A stretch of DNA of 16,921 nt from AC-69 sp046728055 (GTDB lineage: Bacteria; Actinomycetota; UBA4738; HRBIN12), in NCBI GenBank assembly GCA_046728055.1, contig JBKPDU010000096.1:1-16921 (forward strand), in the 5' to 3' direction. Of the stretch, positions 1 to 6,965 are shown one piece after another. A program made the translations under genes and the position numbers. How positions within the stretch are numbered: the first letter of the stretch is position 1; each line of letters begins with the position of its first letter. Under the pieces are notes generated by a model. The model saw only the letters and a program-made list of their open reading frames with translations. It had not been told where the DNA came from and made no database searches.

Positions 1-293
1 CCCTGACCCTGGTACTTCCGGGCAACCGAGACCACCAGCCGAAGGTTGGCCATGATGAATCGCTGCCGGGCGGCCTCGGCCTTCTTCACGGCTTGGCGCG
101 CCTTCAGGATGCTCTTCTCCGAGCGCAGGCGACCGGCACGGAGCTTGTCCTCCGACTCCTTGCCGTGCTCGATGATGATGGCCAGCTCGACCTCCTCCTC
201 CTTGGTGAGGAGCGGCTCTCGGGCCGCAGCCTCCAGGTACAGGCGGAGGTCGTCGGCGTCGTCTGTGCCCAACGGGCGGGCAGGCTCTGGCAT
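1..293 (-). CDS. Primary-type RNA polymerase sigma-70 factor, N-terminal part (cut by window edge)
   Basis: This would be a sigma subunit that directs RNA polymerase to promoters. Translating the minus strand from ATG 293-291 gives 97 residues with no stop before the window edge. Residues 15-39 (DDLRLYLEAAAREPLLTKEE) match sigma-70 region 1.2. The end (FIMANLRLVVSVARKYQGQG) is the start of region 2, the core-binding helix, ahead of the usual 'LIQEGNIGL' block, which lies outside the window. A TAG stop directly precedes the ATG, which fixes the start, and AAGGA lies 4 nt upstream. A charged, Lys/Arg/Glu-rich stretch at about residues 48-80 sits where other primary sigmas have a short linker. 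There is no region 1.1, so this is a short SigA/SigB-like form. Whether it is the housekeeping or an alternative primary-like sigma cannot be decided from this fragment. Confidence 0.88.
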   Translation of the reverse strand, partial: MPEPARPLGTDDADDLRLYLEAAAREPLLTKEEEVELAIIIEHGKESEDKLRAGRLRSEKSILKARQAVKKAEAARQRFIMANLRLVVSVARKYQGQ

Positions 294-320
294 CTAGTCC
301 TTCACTCTCCTCCTCCGGGT

Positions 321-351
321 CTCCCCAGGGCGTGTTTTCCCGCTCGGGGAG
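321..351 (-). promoter_or_regulatory. Leader hairpin ahead of the sigma factor start
   Basis: In the predicted mRNA, CTCCCC (351-346) can pair with GGGGAG (326-321), with an inner GGG/CCC pairing across an A-rich loop. The stem ends a few bases upstream of a purine-rich GGAGGAGGAG tract that precedes the ATG at 293. Its position would allow control of initiation, but six plus three pairs in GC-rich DNA can arise by chance. Confidence 0.25.
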
Positions 352-367
352 GTCTCGGGGACCTTAC

Positions 368-396
368 ATAGTACGTCGGCAGCGGGGCGGCTCGAA
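368..396 (-). promoter_or_regulatory. Candidate sigma-70-type promoter for the sigma factor gene
   Basis: On the minus strand TACTAT (373-368) makes a good -10 box. It is preceded, after a 17-nt spacer, by a weak -35 candidate TTCGAG (396-391). Transcription would begin near 361, giving a leader of roughly 68 nt that contains the 321-351 hairpin and the ribosome binding site. The -35 match is poor, so this rests mainly on the -10 box and its position. Confidence 0.4.
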
Positions 397-545
397 ACGA
401 GGGCTGCCGTGGCACGTCGCGTACCCATGGTACGGGCGGTCCCACCCCTTGTAAAGGCCGCCAATTGTTAAGACATCGTGACGACGTGGTCTATTCCCCC
501 AGCTAGAGTCCTCTTTCCGCCCCGATCGGCTTACAGCCGCTGGCC

Positions 546-559
546 GTATGGGCCCATAC
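546..559. repeat. 14-bp perfect palindrome GTATGGGCCCATAC
   Basis: The sequence equals its own reverse complement over 14 bases. It lies in the gene-free interval between the DUF5655 stop and the sigma factor promoter candidate, where a dimeric regulator could bind. No second copy was noticed in the window, and no function can be assigned. Confidence 0.35.
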
Positions 560-662
560 CTCCTTGTTCGTCTCAAGAGGGCTCATGGCTCGATTCCGCC
601 GCCCCCGCCGACGTTACCCGCGGATTCGCGGTCGATTCCCCCCTCGAGGAGTACTCCGATCC

Positions 663-1115
663 CTACCCAGGGTCCTGGATCCCGATCCGGTAGGCCTGGC
701 TCATCCAGCCCCGAACCTCGTCGTCCAGGTCGTCGGGTGAGCGGATGTGGAAGGAGTAGATGAAGTTCCCTGGTGGGATGAACTCGACCTTGGCGAATCG
801 AGGGCTTTCGATCCGCCGTTTCAGCCAGAAGCTCGCGCGCAGGCCGCCCATCTGGAGCGTGACCCCGGCGAATCGGACCCGGACCATGAACCCGATCCCG
901 GTCTTGACCGGAACGGTCCTCACCCCCGGTCCCAGATCGCGGATCATCCGGGCGAACCGTCGGTACAGATCCACGACCTCCTTCGGCTTTCCCCGAACGT
1001 GGTCCCGGACGGTCATCCGGACGCATGAGTGCCACATGTCGCGCGTAACGAACCGCTGCCCGCATTTCGGGCAAGTCCACAGCGGCTTCAGCTTCGACCG
1101 TTCCCTGGCCGGCAT
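663..1115 (-). CDS. DUF5655 family protein with a zinc-ribbon-like N-terminus
   Basis: The product has 150 residues. The N-terminus carries WTCPKCGQ (Cys15, Cys18) and MWHSC (His29, Cys31), a CxxC...HxC set that could bind one zinc ion. The rest (about 35-150) is the small alpha/beta domain that I recognise as DUF5655, usually found as a short stand-alone protein of unknown function in actinobacteria. It contains the FMVRVRFAGVTLQMG and FWLKRRIESPRFAKVE stretches. The ATG at 1115 lies 16 nt after the stop of the MoaD-BNR gene, and this is the last gene of that operon. The reading frame stays open upstream, but only as antisense-free shadow sequence overlapping the neighbour. The family call is good; no enzymatic role is proposed. 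Confidence 0.78.
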   Translation of the reverse strand: MPARERSKLKPLWTCPKCGQRFVTRDMWHSCVRMTVRDHVRGKPKEVVDLYRRFARMIRDLGPGVRTVPVKTGIGFMVRVRFAGVTLQMGGLRASFWLKRRIESPRFAKVEFIPPGNFIYSFHIRSPDDLDDEVRGWMSQAYRIGIQDPG

Positions 1116-1131
1116 CGGCGCGTCGCCGGTA

Positions 1132-2463
1132 TCAGGCCGACGTGGCGCGGACCGAGGTGACGGGAGCCAGGTGAGGAGCGATCGTCCTCCACGTCTGGCC
1201 GCCATCGGCCGAGCCGAACACCTCGCCCGACGTGGCGCCGAAGTACAGCCCGAGTGGATCGCCGCCGTCGTGCCCGAACGCCTGGCGAAGGACCGTGAGG
1301 TACGCCTGCTCCTGTGGGAGCCCGTGGTCTCGGGCCACCCACGTGCTGCCCGCATCACTCGTCTCGTACACGCGGACCCGGCCGTCGGGCATGACTCGAT
1401 CTCGGTCGGCGACCAGGGGGATGACGAACGCCCGATCGGGTCGGTGCGGATCATGGACGAGCGGGAAGCCGAAGTCCGACGGCAAGCCCTCGGCGATGTC
1501 GATCCACGTCTCGCCGCCATCGTCGGATCGATACACGCCGCCGTGGAACTGCATGAACAGCCGCTCGGGGATCAATGGCGACCGGTACATGTTGTGGACG
1601 CACAGGTCGATGGTGGTCTCCTGGGCCTCATCCGGTAGGTACCGAGGGACCAACCCCTTGTTCCCATGACGCCACGATTGGCCTCCGTCGTCCGTGAGCC
1701 ACACACCCACCGCGGAGATGCCGATGGCCAGGCGGTCGGGATCGCCGGGCCAGGGACAGATGGAATGGAGCGCGAGGCCGCCGGCGCCCGGCTGCCAGTC
1801 CTTACGACTCGGCTGATCCCACAGCGCGCGGTTCAGTGTCCAGGTTCGACCCCAGTCGTCGCTTCGGAACAGCGCGGCCGGCGCAACGCCGGCCCACAGG
1901 ACCCCGTCCTCTTCCCCCGGCTGCACGATCCAGATCCGTTCGAGCGTCGCGTCCTGCCCGTCGGGGAGCCTCAGCCCGTCGGCCTGCGCCCACTCCTCGG
2001 AGAGTGGGTCGTCGGTGAAGAAGACCCGCGGCCCGTACTGACCGTGGGTGACCGACGCAAAGTACCGCCCCGACCGCGGGTCGCGCACTGCATATTCCAC
2101 GGTCTGCCCGCCGAACCGGCGGGCGGCGACGTCCACCGGACCTCCGCGCTCCCCTCGAAGGACGAACAGACCCTTCCGAGTCCCCACGAGCACCTCGGCG
2201 CCCTCGGCGCCGCCCGAGATGGAAGGCAGCACGTGAATGCGATCGTGTCCTCGGACCGGGGCGTCGGGCGTGGCCCGCTCCTCGTTGACGAACACGGCGA
2301 TGTGCTGTCGGATCCTGCCCTGATCGTCGAGGACCCATCCGGTTAGCCGGGGATGCGTGCGCTCCAGGCTCTGGAGCAGTTCACCGACCGTGGCGCCATC
2401 GATCTCGATCTCGCGACTTCCGGCCAGGTCGCGAAGCGGCGGACGAAGGGTGACGATGGCCAT
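1132..2463 (-). CDS. MoaD/ThiS ubiquitin-like domain fused to a BNR/Asp-box beta-propeller
   Basis: The protein has 443 residues in one uninterrupted frame. Residues 1-85 form a MoaD/ThiS-like beta-grasp domain (VGELLQSLERTHPRL, the IAVFVNEE strand, and a terminal ISGG with Gly84-Gly85). Members of that family donate sulfur as a C-terminal thiocarboxylate or act as protein modifiers. Residues 90-443 form a sialidase/VPS10-like propeller with five Asp boxes: SDDWGRTW 201-208, TDDGGQSW 257-264, SDDGGETW 313-320, TSDAGSTW 368-375 and SADGGQTW 418-425. No sialidase catalytic set and no signal peptide were recognised. The two parts normally occur as separate proteins. An internal GTG (2193-2191) preceded by GAGGG could start a separate propeller. 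The ATG at 2463 is 11 nt past the RidA-like stop, so the genes are co-transcribed. Confidence 0.82.
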   Translation of the reverse strand: MAIVTLRPPLRDLAGSREIEIDGATVGELLQSLERTHPRLTGWVLDDQGRIRQHIAVFVNEERATPDAPVRGHDRIHVLPSISGGAEGAEVLVGTRKGLFVLRGERGGPVDVAARRFGGQTVEYAVRDPRSGRYFASVTHGQYGPRVFFTDDPLSEEWAQADGLRLPDGQDATLERIWIVQPGEEDGVLWAGVAPAALFRSDDWGRTWTLNRALWDQPSRKDWQPGAGGLALHSICPWPGDPDRLAIGISAVGVWLTDDGGQSWRHGNKGLVPRYLPDEAQETTIDLCVHNMYRSPLIPERLFMQFHGGVYRSDDGGETWIDIAEGLPSDFGFPLVHDPHRPDRAFVIPLVADRDRVMPDGRVRVYETSDAGSTWVARDHGLPQEQAYLTVLRQAFGHDGGDPLGLYFGATSGEVFGSADGGQTWRTIAPHLAPVTSVRATSA

Positions 2464-2471
2464 GCGGCCAG

Positions 2472-2477
2472 AGTCTA
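2472..2477 (-). promoter_or_regulatory. TAGACT -10-like box, 8 nt before the MoaD-BNR start
   Basis: TAGACT fits the TANNNT form and sits 8 nt from the ATG at 2463, as in leaderless transcripts. It overlaps the TAG stop of the RidA-like gene, so half of the match is imposed by the stop codon. A similar TAGGCTCTG sequence occurs before the AlaX and HAD genes, which is the main reason to list it. Confidence 0.25.
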
Positions 2478-2864
2478 GCCGGGCTCGACGACCGCGGAGA
2501 CCTCCACCTCGACCAGGATGGCCGGATCGATGAACTCCAGGCCGCCGACGGTTGTGTTGACCGGACGGACGTCGCGGAACACCTCCCCGTGCGCCCGCGC
2601 GGCGTCCTCCCAGCGCGAGGCGTCGGCAAGCAGGATGCGGGTCCGAACGACGTCGCCGAACGAGGCGCCCAGCTCGGAAAGGGCCTCGCCGATCGTGGCC
2701 AGGGCCGCCCGGGTCTGGCCCTCGACGTCGCCGAGGTACAGGATGGTGCCATCCTGCGCGGCGGCCGCCGTCCCGGAGACCTCGACGACGCTCCCCACCC
2801 GCACCGCTCGCGCATAGCCCATCACCGTCGCCCATGGCCGGTTCGCCTCCACCTTCGTCCTCAT
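2475..2864 (-). CDS. RidA/YjgF/UK114 family protein (non-archetypal, lacks the catalytic Arg)
   Basis: The product has 129 residues, the usual length of the trimeric Rid family, and is cytosolic. Recognisable family features are VGSVVEVSGTAA (23-34), GDVEGQTRAALATIGEAL (45-62), the VVRTRILLAD strand (72-81) and the C-terminal VEVEVSAVV. Archetypal RidA deaminates 2-aminoacrylate and uses an Arg in a 'PARSCVE' motif. Here the matching stretch reads PVNTTVGG, so that Arg is replaced by Asn in my hand alignment and imine deaminase activity is doubtful. The ATG at 2864 was chosen over an upstream in-frame ATG because GGAGGAGG lies just before it and homology begins there. It is the first gene of an operon with the MoaD-BNR fusion and DUF5655. 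Confidence 0.85.
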   Translation of the reverse strand: MRTKVEANRPWATVMGYARAVRVGSVVEVSGTAAAAQDGTILYLGDVEGQTRAALATIGEALSELGASFGDVVRTRILLADASRWEDAARAHGEVFRDVRPVNTTVGGLEFIDPAILVEVEVSAVVEPG

Positions 2865-2977
2865 CGCTTCCTCCTCCACCGATGCGTGTCGAGTACAGCG
2901 ATCGTAGGCGTCGCAAGCGGGAGGTGATGATGGGCGCGCACCGTTCCGGTGGCGGGTCGGCAAGTACCCTTGGGCCG
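2865..2977. promoter_or_regulatory. Divergent promoter region between the RidA-like gene and an alpha/beta hydrolase
   Basis: On the minus strand TACGAT (2906-2901) is a -10 candidate for the RidA-like gene, about 37 nt from its ATG. On the plus strand TACCCT (2965-2970) lies 7 nt before the ATG at 2978, the arrangement expected for a leaderless transcript. No clear -35 box accompanies either. Confidence 0.35.
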
Positions 2978-3907
2978 ATGGCCGAACTGGACATCCCCGA
3001 GAGTCGGTTCGTGGACCTCGACGGGCCGGTCCACTACGTGGAGTGGGAGGGCCCCCCCGAGCGAAGCTTCGTCCTCATCCACGGCCTCGGGGGCTCCTAT
3101 CTCAGCTGGGCGGGTGTGGGACGACGACTGTCAGAGCACGGACGCGTGCTGGCGCTCGACCTGGCGGGATTCGGCCGGACCCCGCGTGACGGGCGGAGCA
3201 GCAAGCTCAGCGCGAACCAGGTGTTGTTGGCCCGGTTCATCGACCAGGTGATCGGCGGGCCAGCGGTCCTGGTGGGCAACTCCATGGGAGGCGCGATCGC
3301 CATGCTCCAGGCCGCGTACGAGCCGGCGTCGGCCGAAGGCGTCGTGTTGAGCGCATCGGTGTTCCCGTGGGCTCGGGGTGGCGTGCCGTCGGCTCTCGTG
3401 TTGACCGGCTTCGCCCTGTATCGGGCCCCGGGGATCGGCGAGTGGGTGGCCAGGACGCGGCTCACCGCGATGTCGGCCGAACGCATCGTGCGCCTGGGGT
3501 TTCGGATCGTGGCCATGAACCCGGCCGCGGTCCCCGAGGAGCTGATCCGAGCGCACATCGATCTCCTGCTCGAGCGGCAGAAGGACCCCGACATCGGGCC
3601 GGCGCTGGTGGAGGCGGCGCGCTCCCTCCTTCGCCTGGGCGAACGGGGCGAGCTGGCCCGCTCGATCCTGGATCGCGCGAAGTGTCCGGTCCTGGTGATC
3701 CACGGCTACGGTGACCGGCTGGTGCCGGTCGCCTTCGCCCAGGCGGCCATCGCCAGCCATCCCAACTGGCGGGTCCGCCTGCTCCCGAAGGTGGGCCACG
3801 TGCCGATGATCGAGGACCCCGACCGGTGGATGGCCGCGGTGACGGGGTGGCTCGAAGAGGTCCTCCCACGAGGGCCGAGCTCCACCCCCGATCCGAGTCC
3901 GGCCTAG
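2978..3907 (+). CDS. Alpha/beta hydrolase (esterase/lipase-like)
   Basis: This is a cytosolic hydrolase of 309 residues with a complete triad. The oxyanion-hole motif HGLGGS is at 35-40, the nucleophile elbow GNSMGG at 100-105 (Ser102), the acid in GYGDRLVP (Asp246), and the base in KVGHVPMIEDP (His274). A helical cap occupies about 125-200. The substrate is unknown; esters or other hydrolysable bonds of lipids or xenobiotics are typical for the family. I chose the ATG at 2978 because family homology starts there and a -10-like TACCCT sits 7 nt upstream. An in-frame ATG pair at 2927/2930 has a good GGGAGG ribosome binding site and would add 16-17 Gly/Ser-rich residues, so it is a real alternative. 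The gene ends 4 bp before the convergent acyltransferase stop. Confidence 0.88.
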   Translation: MAELDIPESRFVDLDGPVHYVEWEGPPERSFVLIHGLGGSYLSWAGVGRRLSEHGRVLALDLAGFGRTPRDGRSSKLSANQVLLARFIDQVIGGPAVLVGNSMGGAIAMLQAAYEPASAEGVVLSASVFPWARGGVPSALVLTGFALYRAPGIGEWVARTRLTAMSAERIVRLGFRIVAMNPAAVPEELIRAHIDLLLERQKDPDIGPALVEAARSLLRLGERGELARSILDRAKCPVLVIHGYGDRLVPVAFAQAAIASHPNWRVRLLPKVGHVPMIEDPDRWMAAVTGWLEEVLPRGPSSTPDPSPA

Positions 3908-3911
3908 GAAG

Positions 3912-5306
3912 CTAGACTCCTGCCTCCTTGCACATCTCGTTCAGCGAGTCGTCGATCGCTGCGGCGAGACCATGGATGTCGGGCATCCCGTCCCAGTCTC
4001 CAGTCAGGCCGAAGGCCATCACGCCTCCCAGCGACGAGCAGGCGATCGAGAGCGCCGAGTTCTCTCCGAGCGGCATCGACGGATAGCTCGCCACCAGTCG
4101 GGCGCCGGCGAGGTACATCGGCTGTGCTGGTCCCGGGATATTCGAGACGACGAGGTTGAACCACGCCCCCCGTGAGGCCGCTCGGGCTGCCGCGGCGAGC
4201 AACCCTCCCGGCGCGTAGGCGCCGAGGCCGATGATCGCGTCGGCCCCAAGCGCCATCATCGAGTCCTTCAGGAACCGGGTCCCCGCCCGAACCTCGGCCA
4301 GACGGCGCTTCCCCGACATGGCCCCGACCGGCACGTCCACGAACGCGGGCGCCACGCGGTTGGCCACGCCCACGTCCGCGTCGGTCCTGACCGAGACGGG
4401 AACCATCACCCGCAGCGTGCTCCCTCGCGAGCGCTCTCGCCGGGCCTTCAGCAGCTCGTGCAGGGCGCCGGCCACCACCGTCAGCACCACGTCGTTCACC
4501 GTCCCGCCGAGGGCGTCCTTCACGTCCTTGAACCGCTGGAGCGGCGCCTCGGTGATGGCGAACCTCCGGTTCGGACCGATCGTGACGTCGAGCGGGCTCG
4601 GCGGCCGGGCTCCCATCCCGAGGATGCTGCCCACGCCCGAGGCGATCGTCCGAAGCCCGAGTGCCGTCAACGCAGGAGCGTTCAGCACCTGGCCCACGCC
4701 GTCGAGCACGGCCTGGACCGGGTGCGTGATCTGATGGAGGACGGCTTCCCGCGCGAGATGCGCCGGAGCTGGCTCGGGCTCGGGCGTCCACGGAGGAGGC
4801 GCCGCCGGTTCGGGGGGCTTGGGGTCGACGTCGTAGAGCGCCGCCGCGAGCTCCATCCCGGAGACGCCGTCGACCATGGCGTGGTGCACTTTGAACAGGG
4901 TCGCCACGTGACCGTCCTCCAGACCCTCGATCACGTACAGCTCCCAGAGCGGCTTCGTCCGGTCCAGGGGTCGAGAGAGCACGCGCTGGACCACGTCCGT
5001 CAGCTCCCGGCGTCCGCCGGGAGCGGGGAGCGCCGAGCGCCGGACGTGGAACTCCAGATCGAAGCGCGGATCATCGGCCCACACGGGCAGCCCGAGATGG
5101 CCGGGGACCGTCACGACCTTCCTGCGGAACCGCGGCGCGAGATGGAGCCGTGAAACGATCAGGCCGGCCACGTCGTCGTATCGAAGACGACCGTCCGGCC
5201 GTGATGACGGGTCGAACACCGAGAGCGCGGCAACGTGCATGTGCATCGCCGGCCGCTCCAGGTACAGGAACGACGCATCCAAGGCGGTCAGTCTCTCCGG
5301 TGGCAT
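3912..5306 (-). CDS. Wax ester synthase / diacylglycerol acyltransferase (WS/DGAT family)
   Basis: The enzyme would transfer acyl groups from acyl-CoA to diacylglycerol or fatty alcohols, making storage triacylglycerol or wax esters at the membrane or lipid-droplet surface. It has 464 residues, the usual length. Seen directly are the LTALDASFLYLE start, PLWELYVIEGL (119-129), the catalytic HHAMVDG (His141-Gly147), NDVVLTVVAGAL (Asn271-Asp272) and the C-terminal DUF1298-type NLVVSNIPGP. A Pro-rich linker (about 162-182) precedes the second half. The ATG at 5306 follows the HAD stop by 6 nt, so the two genes are co-transcribed. It is the last gene of a six-gene minus-strand run. The family has many paralogues with differing acceptors, so substrate choice cannot be read from sequence. 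Confidence 0.93.
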   Translation of the reverse strand: MPPERLTALDASFLYLERPAMHMHVAALSVFDPSSRPDGRLRYDDVAGLIVSRLHLAPRFRRKVVTVPGHLGLPVWADDPRFDLEFHVRRSALPAPGGRRELTDVVQRVLSRPLDRTKPLWELYVIEGLEDGHVATLFKVHHAMVDGVSGMELAAALYDVDPKPPEPAAPPPWTPEPEPAPAHLAREAVLHQITHPVQAVLDGVGQVLNAPALTALGLRTIASGVGSILGMGARPPSPLDVTIGPNRRFAITEAPLQRFKDVKDALGGTVNDVVLTVVAGALHELLKARRERSRGSTLRVMVPVSVRTDADVGVANRVAPAFVDVPVGAMSGKRRLAEVRAGTRFLKDSMMALGADAIIGLGAYAPGGLLAAAARAASRGAWFNLVVSNIPGPAQPMYLAGARLVASYPSMPLGENSALSIACSSLGGVMAFGLTGDWDGMPDIHGLAAAIDDSLNEMCKEAGV

Positions 5307-5312
5307 TCGGGT

Positions 5313-5990
5313 CTATCCGCGGGGCCGGATGCCCACCTCGTCGAGGTGACGCAGGAGGTCGGCCGGATCCTCGTACACGCGGTACGCCCCGGCACGTTCC
5401 AGTTCGTCCTGCCCGTAGCCGCCCGAGAGCAGGCCGACGCCGAGCGCTCGGGCCCGGCGAGCGGCGAGCAGGTCCCACACGCTGTCGCCGACGACGACGG
5501 ACTCGGCGATGGCGACGCCGAGTCGTTCGGCCGCGGCCAGGAACAGGTCCGGGTCCGGCTTGGCGTGAGCCACCTGGTCACGCGTCACGACGGGGACGAC
5601 GTCGGGAATCCCGAGGAGCGGGAGCACTCGGTCGGCGTTCTCCATGTCGCCGCTCGTGGCGATGGCCCATGGGACGCCGGCGTCGGACAGGTACGCGAGG
5701 AGCTCGCGGGAGCCCGGGAGAAGTCGCACCATCCCTGCCCGGTGCTCGAACGCCTCCGCGTGGAGCTTCTTCAGGCGCTCCCGCTCGTCCGCGCTGACTT
5801 GCCGACCGGTCTCACGGAGGAGCGCGTTGGCGAACAAGCCGCCGCTCATCCCGACCTTGCGGTGGATCCGCCACACGGAGAGCTCGATGCCAACATGGTC
5901 GAGCGCGTCCTGCCACGCCAGGACGTGCTGGTACACGCTGTCGACGAGGGTCCCGTCGAGGTCGAACAGGAACGCGATGGTCCGTTCCAT
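5313..5990 (-). CDS. HAD-superfamily phosphatase (subfamily IA)
   Basis: The product is a soluble 225-residue phosphohydrolase with all four HAD motifs. Motif I is DLDGTLVD (nucleophile Asp10, acid/base Asp12), motif II is ATSG (Thr112-Ser113), motif III is AKPDPD (Lys144) and motif IV is VGDSVWD (Asp169, Asp173). The alpha-helical C1 cap lies between motifs I and II (about 18-90), as in beta-phosphoglucomutase and phosphoglycolate phosphatase relatives. The ATG at 5990 has GGAGGAG at a suitable distance. A TAGGCT box upstream (6016-6011) may give it its own promoter. The WS/DGAT gene follows after 6 nt. Phosphatidate phosphatases of this class are not typical, so a direct link to triacylglycerol synthesis is only a guess. 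The substrate is unknown. Confidence 0.9.
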   Translation of the reverse strand: MERTIAFLFDLDGTLVDSVYQHVLAWQDALDHVGIELSVWRIHRKVGMSGGLFANALLRETGRQVSADERERLKKLHAEAFEHRAGMVRLLPGSRELLAYLSDAGVPWAIATSGDMENADRVLPLLGIPDVVPVVTRDQVAHAKPDPDLFLAAAERLGVAIAESVVVGDSVWDLLAARRARALGVGLLSGGYGQDELERAGAYRVYEDPADLLRHLDEVGIRPRG

Positions 5991-6010
5991 CTTCGGCTCC
6001 TCCAGGCCAG

Positions 6011-6016
6011 AGCCTA
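6011..6016 (-). promoter_or_regulatory. TAGGCT -10-like box before the HAD gene
   Basis: The sequence GTAGGCTCTGG occurs in the 51-bp gap after the EamA stop and repeats the 10-mer found before the AlaX gene. It would start transcription about 14 nt upstream of the HAD ATG, just ahead of the GGAGGAG ribosome binding site. No -35 box was recognised. Confidence 0.3.
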
Positions 6017-6041
6017 CTCCAGCCCGGCCCGGCGGCTCCCG

Positions 6042-6965
6042 TCATGGGACCTGCGGCTCCCGGGCGGTCGCCGCCCGGGCCAGACTGGCGGCGACCGCCC
6101 CCACCAGGATCAGCGCCCCGCCGAGCGCGATGCCGACCGTGACGGACTCGCCGAGGAACAGGACTGCGAGCACCCCCGCGGCGAGCGGCTCCATCGCGGA
6201 GACGATCGCCGTCCGGATGGCCCCGATCCGCCGGATGCCCTCCAGGAGACAGACGAAGGCGGCCGCGGTGGCCAGGCCCATCCCGACCACCGGCCACCAC
6301 TCGCCCCAGCCGCCGGGGAGCGAACCGTTTCCGGTGAGCCAGGCGAACGAAAAGAGGCCGAGCGACGCACCCGCACTCACCCACATCGCGCTCGTGAGCG
6401 GGCTGGTCCGCCGCAGCACGCGATCGGTTCCGACGAGGTAGGCGCTGTAGACGGTTCCCGCACCGAGCGCGGCGATTACCCCCCGCGCTTGGATCGACAA
6501 CCCCGTTCCGGTCGCCACGACGACGGCCGCGCCGCTCACCGCGCACACCAGCGCGAGGACCGTGAGCCGCCCGGGCCGGCCACCCCCCACAGCCCAGGAC
6601 ATCAGCGTGACGACCACGGGATAGACGAAGAACAGCAGCGTGACCGCGGCCGCCGTTCCGTGCTCGAGAGCCAGGAAGAACAGGGTCGCCTCCACGGCGT
6701 AGCCGCACACCGCGAGCACCGCGAGCCCGGCCCGCTCGCCCTCCGCCGCCCCCAGGGGGCGGCGGAGGGCGACCAGCAATCCGAACAGCACCACCGCGGC
6801 CACTCCGAACCGGATGGCCAGGAGCGAGTACACGGTGATCCCACTCTCGAGCTCGTGCTTGCCCAAGACGACGACGGAGCCGAAGCACAGAGCGGCCAGC
6901 GCCACCAGTGCGCCTCCGACCGCCTCACCTCGCGTCGCGGAGGCCTGCGCGCTACCGGTCGACAA
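6042..6965 (-). CDS. EamA/DMT-superfamily membrane transporter
   Basis: This is an inner-membrane protein of 307 residues with about ten hydrophobic helices in two EamA repeats (roughly 15-140 and 155-295). The second repeat carries the family hallmark SAMEPLAAGVLAVLFLGE. Members export amino acids, nucleotide sugars or other metabolites; the substrate here is unknown. The only plausible start is TTG at 6965-6963, inside the 3' end of the AlaX gene, giving a 14-nt overlap and probable translational coupling. The next in-frame candidate, a GTG, falls inside the first helix and would truncate it. The initiation codon is the least certain part of the call. Confidence 0.88.
   Translation of the reverse strand: MSTGSAQASATRGEAVGGALVALAALCFGSVVVLGKHELESGITVYSLLAIRFGVAAVVLFGLLVALRRPLGAAEGERAGLAVLAVCGYAVEATLFFLALEHGTAAAVTLLFFVYPVVVTLMSWAVGGGRPGRLTVLALVCAVSGAAVVVATGTGLSIQARGVIAALGAGTVYSAYLVGTDRVLRRTSPLTSAMWVSAGASLGLFSFAWLTGNGSLPGGWGEWWPVVGMGLATAAAFVCLLEGIRRIGAIRTAIVSAMEPLAAGVLAVLFLGESVTVGIALGGALILVGAVAASLARAATAREPQVP

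Larger units (their letters stand above)
294..662. other. Intergenic region and leader upstream of the sigma factor gene
   Basis: This 369-bp gap separates the stop of the DUF5655 gene from the sigma factor start, both on the minus strand. I find no convincing ORF, tRNA or rRNA in it. It holds a promoter candidate at 368-396, a leader hairpin at 321-351 close to the sigma-gene start, a small inverted repeat at 420-434 (CGTACC, loop CAT, GGTACG) and a perfect palindrome at 546-559. No T-run terminator is evident after the DUF5655 stop. Confidence 0.6.

Noticed and set aside
583..650. tRNA T-arm-like sequences (GGCTCGATTCC and GGTCGATTCCCC)
   Set aside because: The loop is one base short of TTCRANY, and no matching acceptor, D-arm or anticodon stem could be found on either strand.
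2464..2994. N-terminal extension of the MoaD-BNR frame upstream of 2463
   Set aside because: The frame stays open across the RidA-like gene, but that stretch is Gly/Arg-rich and out of frame with a clear Rid protein. The MoaD domain begins at the ATG at 2463.
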